NCBI GenBank assembly: GCA_902767355.1 | Contig: CACXHG010000113.1 | Location: forward strand, 1 to 6,713 | Origin: an uncultured Bacteroidia bacterium | Lineage (GTDB): Bacteria; Bacteroidota; Bacteroidia; Bacteroidales; UBA932 | Direction: 5' to 3' | Length of the DNA: 6,713 bases | In this document: piece by piece, positions 1-5,604 of the stretch | How the letters are laid out: every line of letters starts with the position of its first letter | Numbering within the stretch: the first letter of the stretch is position 1 | Made by a program: the position numbers and the translations under genes | Notes under the pieces: model-generated | What the model saw: the letters and a program-made list of their open reading frames with translations, nothing else | The model's database searches: none | What the model was told of the DNA's origin: nothing

Positions 1-405
1 CCTTCCAAGGAAGAAATCTCGGCCTGCATCCAGATGGCCCGCTTCGCAGAGGACCAGTTCACGCTCTGGAACGCCCCCATCAACGAGCGCGCCAAGGAAG
101 CCGAGGGCTACGAACCGCTGTACCGCCCGTTCGTGTATGAGCAGTTCGAGTTCCAGTGCCCGATAGACCACAGCACCGCCGGCGTGGCGATGGCCTGGAT
201 GAGAGTCTATGACGCCACCCGTGACCCCCTTGCGCTGGCCAAGGCCAAAACCCTGATAAACACCATACTCCTGTGCCAGGACCCCGACAACGGAATTATC
301 CCCACCGTGCTCTACGACAAGGGGAATTACGGCATCTGGGTCAACTGCTCCTGGCAGAGCATCACCGCTCTGGAGCGTATGGCAGCCATTGAAAAGGGTC
401 GATAA
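1..405 (+). CDS. C-terminal part of an unidentified helical protein, possibly an (alpha/alpha)-toroid glycosidase
   Basis: The frame is open from the left edge, so the 5' end is missing; 134 residues and a TAA stop are visible. The Met codon at 34 lies inside an already open frame and is probably not the start. The visible part has a block rich in aromatics and acids, then a Pro-Ile-Asp-His segment, then predicted amphipathic helices (about residues 55-90 and 115-134) separated by a Gln-Asp-Pro-Asp-Asn-Gly turn. The alternation of helices with short Gly/Asp/Asn loops and a Trp-Val-Asn-Cys-Ser-Trp segment near the end resembles the last hairpins of (alpha/alpha)6 or similar toroid glycosidases and lyases, but I do not recognise the family. 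It sits 34 nt upstream of a GH97 gene on the same strand without a terminator between them, so co-transcription and a role in glycan breakdown are likely. That it is a real gene is well supported; the fold assignment is tentative. Confidence 0.72.
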   Translation, partial: PSKEEISACIQMARFAEDQFTLWNAPINERAKEAEGYEPLYRPFVYEQFEFQCPIDHSTAGVAMAWMRVYDATRDPLALAKAKTLINTILLCQDPDNGIIPTVLYDKGNYGIWVNCSWQSITALERMAAIEKGR

Positions 406-439
406 ATAAGCATTCTAATTTTCCCTTATCGCCCTGACC

Positions 440-2437
440 ATGACACTTTTCTGCAGCAAAAACAACCACAAAAGAATTGCCGCTTCCCTTTTTGCCTTAG
501 TGCTTGTCACCTCGCTCAGCGCCAAGGTCTATTCTGTCAGCAGCCCTTCAGCTCGCCTGCAGATGAGCATTTCTGCGGGAAAAGGGGCCATGACCTGGGC
601 TCTGGCCGTGGACGGCGAAACCGTGATGGACTCCAACCGTATGAGCCTCACGATAGACGGGAAGGAAATCGGCCCAGACGCCCGCGTAGTCAAGGTGTCA
701 AAATCTAAGCTGAATGAGCATATCGATGCTCCGCTCTACCGCCAGGCATCTTTCGAGGCCAACTGCAACCGGATGATACTCAAGATGAAAGGCGGATGGT
801 CCATAGAAGTGCGCGCCTACGACGACGGCGTCGCCTACCGCTTTATCACCGACCTCGACGGGACCAAAAGGATAAACGGCGAGACAGCCGAATTTTCCTT
901 TGTCCGTCCTGTGAATATGCTGGTGCCTTACTCCCCCACCCGCGAAAGAGACCGTTACCGCAATTCGTTTGAAAGTCCCTACGAAGCCGTGACCAGCGGC
1001 GATACCGAAGCCGCCCGTGACCGGCTGGCATTTATGCCAGTCTACATAGACCTTGGCGAAAAGGGCCGCCTGCTGCTTATGGAATCGGACATCTGGAACT
1101 ACCCCGGAATGTTCCTGAGAACCTCCGATAAAGGCTTCGAGGCAGAATTCCCGCCCTACCCCGAGAACCCGGGTGTTGCCAACGGCAAATATCTGGATTA
1201 TCTCTGCGACACAGAGGCCTCCCGCACCTACCCTTGGCGCATTGTTGCCTACGGAGCCACCGACTGCGACCTGCCGGTCAACAATATGGTCTATCAGCTC
1301 AGCAGCCCTTCCCGCATAGAAGACATTTCATGGATCAAACCCGGCTTCTCCACCTGGGACTGGTGGAGCAACTTCAAGTTGCACGGCGTGGACTTCAAGT
1401 CCGGAATAAACACCGACGCTTATCTGTATCACATAGATTTCGCCGCCTCTCATGGCATTAAATATGTCTTGATAGACGAAGGCTGGTACAAAAACGGTGA
1501 TATTCTGCACCCAATTCCAGAAATGGATATCCCCCGCCTTTGCAGCTACGCCGCCGGCAAGGGCGTGGGCATATTGCTATGGATCAACACGAACGTTCTG
1601 GGTCTTTCTCCGGACAAAGTCTTTGAACAATACGCTTCTATGGGCGTGGCCGGCTTCAAGATAGACTTTTTTGACAATCAGGAGGCCGCCATGGTGGACC
1701 GCATCGCAATGTATGCCCAGAAGGCGGCGGAGCTCCACCTGGTGCTGGACTATCACGGCATTTACAAGCCAGTGGGACTTAGCCGCACCTGGCCCAATGT
1801 GCTCAACTACGAAGGTGTCGTCGGCTTGGAAAACGCCAAGGGCTACACCGCCGACCAGCTGGATCTGCCCCGCAACGACGTTATGATCCCCTTCATCCGC
1901 ATGGCGGCCGGCCCTATGGACTACACCCCCGGGGCATTGCGCAACGCCAACCGCAACGATTTCCGCAAGATCAACGAACGGCCAATGAGCCAGGGCACCC
2001 GCAGCCATCAGGTCGCCTGCTACGTGGTCTATGACGAGCCGCTGGCAATGCTTTGCGACTCCCCTTCCGACTATCTGAAAGAAGAGGAAACAGTGCGCTT
2101 CATAACCTCCATGCCCACGGTGTTCGACTCCACAAAAATCCTTTCTGGCAAAGTTGGCGAATGGATAGTTACCCTGCGCGAAAAAGACGGTGTTTACTAT
2201 GTTGGCGGCATGACCTCGTGGCAAGACCGCGACGTGGAGATGGATTTCTCTTTCCTACCCGCCGGCAAATGGACCTGTTCTCTTTTCCGCGACGGCATCA
2301 ACGCCGACAAAGTGGCTACCGACTATGTCCTGGAGGATATTCCCGTTGATTCTTCGTCACGCCTGACGGTCCACATGGCTTCCGGCGGCGGCTTCGCAAT
2401 GATTTTAGACTCCTCTGGAAACGGCCGCACCCGGTAG
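440..2437 (+). CDS. Secreted glycoside hydrolase family 97, retaining alpha-galactosidase-type
   Basis: This is a complete 665-residue GH97 protein, a normal length for the family. The start at 440 gives a Sec signal peptide: a basic n-region with Lys/His/Arg, a hydrophobic stretch at about 14-26, and likely cleavage near Ala28, which suggests a periplasmic enzyme. An N-terminal beta-sandwich (about 30-290) includes the LLLMESD and YPGM segments. The (beta/alpha)8 barrel (about 295-560) follows with STWDWWS, VLIDEGW, FKIDFFD, DYHG and NYEGVVGLE, then a C-terminal beta domain. Known family facts, from memory: SusB is inverting, with acid Glu532, a base Glu508 and calcium ligand Glu526; BtGH97b is retaining, with nucleophile Asp415 and acid/base Glu470. 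Here Asp409 and Glu464 keep the same 55-residue spacing as 415/470, Glu458 matches Glu526, and the Glu508 position is Gly440. This indicates the retaining subgroup, known for alpha-galactosidases, although some members act on beta-L-arabinopyranosides. It probably shares a transcript with the gene ending at 405. Confidence 0.93.
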   Translation: MTLFCSKNNHKRIAASLFALVLVTSLSAKVYSVSSPSARLQMSISAGKGAMTWALAVDGETVMDSNRMSLTIDGKEIGPDARVVKVSKSKLNEHIDAPLYRQASFEANCNRMILKMKGGWSIEVRAYDDGVAYRFITDLDGTKRINGETAEFSFVRPVNMLVPYSPTRERDRYRNSFESPYEAVTSGDTEAARDRLAFMPVYIDLGEKGRLLLMESDIWNYPGMFLRTSDKGFEAEFPPYPENPGVANGKYLDYLCDTEASRTYPWRIVAYGATDCDLPVNNMVYQLSSPSRIEDISWIKPGFSTWDWWSNFKLHGVDFKSGINTDAYLYHIDFAASHGIKYVLIDEGWYKNGDILHPIPEMDIPRLCSYAAGKGVGILLWINTNVLGLSPDKVFEQYASMGVAGFKIDFFDNQEAAMVDRIAMYAQKAAELHLVLDYHGIYKPVGLSRTWPNVLNYEGVVGLENAKGYTADQLDLPRNDVMIPFIRMAAGPMDYTPGALRNANRNDFRKINERPMSQGTRSHQVACYVVYDEPLAMLCDSPSDYLKEEETVRFITSMPTVFDSTKILSGKVGEWIVTLREKDGVYYVGGMTSWQDRDVEMDFSFLPAGKWTCSLFRDGINADKVATDYVLEDIPVDSSSRLTVHMASGGGFAMILDSSGNGRTR

Positions 2438-2440
2438 CTT

Positions 2441-2812
2441 CTACTTTTTAAGCTTCTCCTTGAGATGCTTGTGACTGGGGGTACCCGCAAGGATATCCCC
2501 AAGTTCTTTTCTGCGGCGCTCGTAATACTCGTGGCGCGCCGGATTCTCGGGGAACCAGCCGCGCAGCACGCGCATTTCCTGGGAAGTGACCTCGTGTATG
2601 CCCCAGAAGCAGGAGAAGGCAAAGGCAGCCACGATGGTGGAGACTACGTAATTGGAAATAAACAGCGATGCCACTGCGCATATTAGGCCGACAACGGCAA
2701 AGACCCAGGCGCCCTTGCGCCCGAAGTAATATTCCAGTTTGATGGTGATGGGGTGGCACACGCCTATACTGAAAAAGACCGCCGCCCCTACTATTATTCC
2801 TGTAAAGTTCAT
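2441..2812 (-). CDS. DUF4491 family small membrane protein
   Basis: This 123-residue protein matches my recollection of DUF4491 proteins of Bacteroidales. An N-terminal MNFTGIIVGA start leads into a first hydrophobic segment (about 4-18), a conserved HPITIKLEYYFG block (20-31), two more membrane segments (about 35-52 and 56-72), and a WFPENP motif (86-91). The tail is strongly basic and Lys-rich. It is probably an inner-membrane protein; no biochemical function is known to me for this family. The start at 2812 is chosen because the conserved N-terminus begins there and a Bacteroidetes-type promoter lies just upstream. It is convergent with the GH97 gene, with 3 nt between the stop codons, and separated from the minus-strand glycan operon by a terminator. 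It therefore appears to be an independent housekeeping-type gene rather than part of the glycan pathway. Confidence 0.88.
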   Translation of the reverse strand: MNFTGIIVGAAVFFSIGVCHPITIKLEYYFGRKGAWVFAVVGLICAVASLFISNYVVSTIVAAFAFSCFWGIHEVTSQEMRVLRGWFPENPARHEYYERRRKELGDILAGTPSHKHLKEKLKK

Positions 2813-2816
2813 GCCG

Positions 2817-2848
2817 CAAATATAACAGCCTTTGGCAATATTGCCAAT
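2817..2848 (-). promoter_or_regulatory. Bacteroidetes-type promoter of the DUF4491 gene
   Basis: Read on the minus strand, TATATTTG at 2824-2817 matches the -7 consensus TAnnTTTG exactly. About 20 nt upstream, ATTG at 2848-2845 (overlapping TTGG) is a one-mismatch version of the -33 TTTG box. The -7 box ends only 4 nt before the ATG at 2812, so the expected transcription start falls at or very near the start codon, implying a leaderless or nearly leaderless mRNA. The -7 match is seen directly; promoter activity is inferred. Confidence 0.6.
2832..2847. promoter_or_regulatory. Perfect 16-bp palindrome in the promoter spacer, candidate operator
   Basis: TTGGCAATATTGCCAA is a perfect inverted repeat with 8-nt arms and no spacer. 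It occupies the space between the -33-like and -7 boxes of the DUF4491 promoter, the classical place for a repressor dimer to block RNA polymerase. Having no loop and no following T-run, it is not a good terminator. No regulator gene is visible in the window, so the binding protein is unknown. Confidence 0.45.
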
Positions 2849-2860
2849 CCCAATTATTTG

Positions 2861-2895
2861 TTATATAAAAAAGCCGGCAGGTAAGTCCTGCCGGC
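2861..2895 (-). terminator. Rho-independent terminator closing the minus-strand glycan operon
   Basis: A perfect 9-bp stem (arms GCCGGCAGG and CCTGCCGGC at 2873-2881 and 2887-2895) encloses a 5-nt loop. On the minus strand it is followed directly by six Ts and then a further A/T-rich run (2872-2861). It begins 26 nt after the stop of the GH109-type gene. There is no T-run on the other side, so it should act only on minus-strand transcripts, insulating the DUF4491 promoter from read-through. Confidence 0.93.
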
Positions 2896-2921
2896 GCATC
2901 TATCTGTCTGTATGGGAATTA

Positions 2922-4331
2922 TTATTTCGCTGTAGCGAAGCTGATGCCGTCAAGTTTATCCCACTCGCCGCGGGTGAAATCGGGCATCACTACCGGCATT
3001 GAGCCGTGGTTGATGGAGACTTCGGTGAGTTCCACCAGCGAGCTCCACTCGGCTGCATCATAGACGTCCTGGTCCAGGGGAAGGCCGTGGTGCAGGCAGT
3101 AGATCAGACGATAAATCATGATGAAGTCCATGCCACCGTGGCCGCCGACTTCCTTGGCCTTGGCCTCTATGTCAGCAATCATGGGGTGCTTGTACTGCTC
3201 CATAATGGCATCGCGCTGCTCATTGGACATATACCACTCTGCATTGAGATTGTCATATGCAACATCTTCGCCCTTGAGATCGTCTGCGCCCAGCGCAAGG
3301 CCCTCGTTGGGGTATTTGTTGGCAAAGCCCTTGGTGCCCTGCACTTGGTACATACGGCTGTAGGGGCGCGGAGTAACCACCGAGTGCTCCACCAGGATGG
3401 TCTTGCCCTTGCGGGTGCGGATAAGCGTTGAGGTATTGTCGCCGTTGGCATATTTGATGTCGCCGTATATGCCACGCGCATCGGCTGCTGCCTGGCCGGC
3501 AAAGGCGTCGCTGTCCATGGCCACCAGCACGTCCATCTTGTCGCCGCGGTGAATGTTCAAATCCTGGCAGATGGGGCCTATGCCGTGGGTGGGATAGACG
3601 TCGCCGTGGTGGTCCTTGTTATAGACCATGCGCCAGTCGCCCTGGTAGCGGTCCCAATATGGAGACAGGTCGTGGCAGTAAGAGCCTTCTACGTGCACGA
3701 TTTCGCCGAACAGGCCCTGCTGTATCATGTTCAGGCAGGTCAGCTCGAAAAAGTCGTAGCAGCAGTTCTCGAGCATCATGCAGTGCTTGCGGGTGCGCTC
3801 GGAAGTGTTCACCAGATCCCAGCATTCCTGGATGCTGGTGGCTGCGGGAACCTCGATGGCAACGTGCTTGCCGTGCTCCATTGCATACACTGCGATGGGG
3901 GTGTGCAGCTGCCAGGGCACTGCCAGATAGACCAGGTCTATGTCGTCGCGCTCGCACAGCTGCTTGTAGCCCTCTTCGCCCCAGTAGCCGGCAGCTTCGG
4001 GTTTGCCGCGCTCTGCAAGCATCTTCTGGATAGCCTCTACCCTGTCCTGATAGAGGTCGCAGACAGCCACAATCTGGCAGTTATCAACGTAGGTGATAAT
4101 GTCAACGCTGCCGCTGCCGCGCATACCCAAGCCCACAAAACCTATGCGGACGTTCTCGATGGGCTCCGCAGCAAAACCGAGCATGCTCTGCTGGTCTGCC
4201 GGACGCGCCGGAGTGTTATAGACAATCTGGTTGTTCTTGATAGTGTAGCCGTAGGGGTCTGCACTCTTCTGGCAGGAGATCGCCAGCACGGCAAGTGCGG
4301 CGACAGCCAACAATGTTTTTATTTGCTTCAT
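2922..4331 (-). CDS. GH109-type Gfo/Idh/MocA lipoprotein, probable alpha-N-acetylgalactosaminidase
   Basis: This complete 469-residue protein has the Gfo/Idh/MocA architecture. A lipoprotein signal peptide ends at LAISC with lipidation predicted at Cys20. A linker follows, then a Rossmann domain starting near 61 with the dinucleotide-binding segment GFVGLGMRGSGS, and the EVPAA motif (160-164). The C-terminal sheet domain carries HGDVYPTHGIGP (242-253), GGHGGMDF (396-403), DQDVYDAAEWSS (420-431) and PDFTRGEW (450-457). These motifs are those of GH109, in which NAD+ stays bound and alpha-N-acetylgalactosaminides are cleaved through an oxidation, elimination, addition and reduction cycle. Tyr246 and His249 correspond to the active-site Tyr and His of the Elizabethkingia enzyme. 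Members of this family can have other substrates, so GalNAc specificity is an inference. It is the last gene of the operon, 13 nt after the phosphatase and before a strong terminator. The signal lacks a twin-arginine motif. Confidence 0.88.
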   Translation of the reverse strand: MKQIKTLLAVAALAVLAISCQKSADPYGYTIKNNQIVYNTPARPADQQSMLGFAAEPIENVRIGFVGLGMRGSGSVDIITYVDNCQIVAVCDLYQDRVEAIQKMLAERGKPEAAGYWGEEGYKQLCERDDIDLVYLAVPWQLHTPIAVYAMEHGKHVAIEVPAATSIQECWDLVNTSERTRKHCMMLENCCYDFFELTCLNMIQQGLFGEIVHVEGSYCHDLSPYWDRYQGDWRMVYNKDHHGDVYPTHGIGPICQDLNIHRGDKMDVLVAMDSDAFAGQAAADARGIYGDIKYANGDNTSTLIRTRKGKTILVEHSVVTPRPYSRMYQVQGTKGFANKYPNEGLALGADDLKGEDVAYDNLNAEWYMSNEQRDAIMEQYKHPMIADIEAKAKEVGGHGGMDFIMIYRLIYCLHHGLPLDQDVYDAAEWSSLVELTEVSINHGSMPVVMPDFTRGEWDKLDGISFATAK

Positions 4332-4344
4332 AATTATATAGATA

Positions 4345-5595
4345 TTATTCCAACATCATATTACGGAAGTCGTCTATGTCCTTCTGGGAAACCTTTGCCA
4401 CATTGAGCAGGTATTTCTCGGCTCCGTCGGCAAAGCTGCCGCCGACTCCGGCCCTGAGCCACAGATAAGGCACGACATCGCTGTAGGCCCATTCCACCCT
4501 GGTATTCTTGAAGATAGGTTCTGGGTTATTCTTTCTTTCAGAAGACGACACGCTGTATCCCACGGGAGCGAAATAGGTCACCTCATAAGCCTTGCCGATG
4601 TCGCCTTCGCGCACGCCAAGCAGCCCGAGCAGCAGAATATCCAGCGTTCCGGTACGGTCGCGGCCGAGAGAGCAGTGGAAAAATACGGGCTTGTCGGCCC
4701 TGAGGCTGTTCACGATGAACTCAAAGCACTCCTTTGTCTTTGCCGCATCCTTGACCAGCATTGTCTTGCCGCCCTGCTCGATTACCGGGGCGCAGTGGTC
4801 AAGTCCCTCAACTGCAGCCGTTTTCATAACGTCTGAATTGCCACGCAGGTCGAGTTGCGCGCCGATGCCTTCTATCAAGACCTCTTTTTGCCCGGCTTCA
4901 TTGAGCATTACCTCCCAAGGGTCATTCATACGGCCGCCGCGATAAAGTTTGCGATATTTCACGGTTTTGCCGTCCAGAGTTTTCCACCCTCCAAGGTCAC
5001 GCACGTTGCGCACACCGCCGCCATCGCCCTGGAAGTGAAGTTGATGAAGCAGGCCGGTGGTAGTAAAACCGCCTTCTACAATGGTTTTCCCTTTTGCAGA
5101 ACTCACTTTGTATGTGTAGCTGTCGTTTGGGACAAGGTTGGTAATATCTATGAAGTACTGGCCTTCCGGTACAGGAATATCGGCCGACCAGGAGTACTTG
5201 TCAGCCAGATGAAGAACCAGGGGACCTTCTTTTCCAGCCGCCTGACTCCATCTGATACTATAGGACGGCGGTATGTCGGAATCGGGCTCCTTTGTCCAGC
5301 TGAACGCCACGCCCGACGGGTCTTCCACACCCTGGTCATTGTAAGTTTTTCCGTTGAAACCACCGTAATAGTCAAGGACTTTTGTATAAGAATAGTCCTT
5401 GTCCGGATAATTCACCTCTGACAAGAATTTCTGCACATTAGGGTTGGTGACCAGCACCTCATCCCCATTCTTGAGCTCCGGGGCCGCACCTTCGTAAGAG
5501 GTCTGACCGTCGGGCTCATAGTTTGCAGGATTGCAGCCGCAGAAAGTCAGCAGCGGCAGGGCAATCAGCAAAGCAAAAAGTTTATTGGTTTTCAT
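4345..5595 (-). CDS. Lipoprotein Cys-based phosphatase (Y_phosphatase3-like) with an N-terminal Fn3-like domain
   Basis: This complete 416-residue protein starts with a lipoprotein signal (basic start, hydrophobic 6-17) and a double cysteine, FCGC. Cys21 is the likelier lipidated residue because Gly precedes it. Residues about 95-180 look like a fibronectin III-type beta domain (SYSIRWS, DITNLVPNDSYTYKV, FTTTG). The phosphatase domain runs from about 190 to 380. It has the family N-terminal motif NVRDLGGW (197-204), LYRGGR (217-222), LDLRG (248-252) and the P-loop HCSLGRDRTG. The nucleophile is Cys308 (codon 4672-4674) and the phosphate-binding Arg is Arg314, giving an intact CX5R. It should therefore be an active phosphomonoesterase anchored in the outer or periplasmic membrane face. 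The substrate (phosphotyrosine, phosphoinositide or phospho-sugar) cannot be told from sequence. It lies between two glycosidase genes with gaps of 9 and 13 nt, so a glycan-related role is plausible but unproven. Confidence 0.88.
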   Translation of the reverse strand: MKTNKLFALLIALPLLTFCGCNPANYEPDGQTSYEGAAPELKNGDEVLVTNPNVQKFLSEVNYPDKDYSYTKVLDYYGGFNGKTYNDQGVEDPSGVAFSWTKEPDSDIPPSYSIRWSQAAGKEGPLVLHLADKYSWSADIPVPEGQYFIDITNLVPNDSYTYKVSSAKGKTIVEGGFTTTGLLHQLHFQGDGGGVRNVRDLGGWKTLDGKTVKYRKLYRGGRMNDPWEVMLNEAGQKEVLIEGIGAQLDLRGNSDVMKTAAVEGLDHCAPVIEQGGKTMLVKDAAKTKECFEFIVNSLRADKPVFFHCSLGRDRTGTLDILLLGLLGVREGDIGKAYEVTYFAPVGYSVSSSERKNNPEPIFKNTRVEWAYSDVVPYLWLRAGVGGSFADGAEKYLLNVAKVSQKDIDDFRNMMLE

Positions 5596-5604
5596 AGCTG
5601 CAAG

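Noticed and set aside
416..423. TAATTTTC upstream of GH97 as a -7 promoter box
   Set aside because: The final G of the consensus is missing and no TTTG-like -33 box is found 19-21 nt upstream; co-transcription with the preceding gene is simpler.
1577..2224. Minus-strand open frame (215 codons) opposite the GH97 catalytic domain
   Set aside because: It is antisense to a conserved barrel, His/Val/Gly-rich without motifs, and has no promoter or conserved start context. It is a shadow of the GH97 codon usage.
2436..2454. Short inverted repeat AGCTT/AAGCT between the convergent genes as a bidirectional terminator
   Set aside because: The stem is only 5 bp, A/T-rich, with a 9-nt loop, so it is too weak to be called a terminator.
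2448..2819. Second minus-strand frame overlapping the DUF4491 gene
   Set aside because: Same length but another frame; Arg-rich and motif-free, while the 2441-2812 frame matches DUF4491.
3549..4406. Long plus-strand open frame (285 codons) opposite the GH109-type gene
   Set aside because: It lies wholly antisense to a gene with clear family motifs, has no recognisable domain and low-complexity Val/Ala/Leu-rich composition, and is best explained by the codon bias of the real gene.
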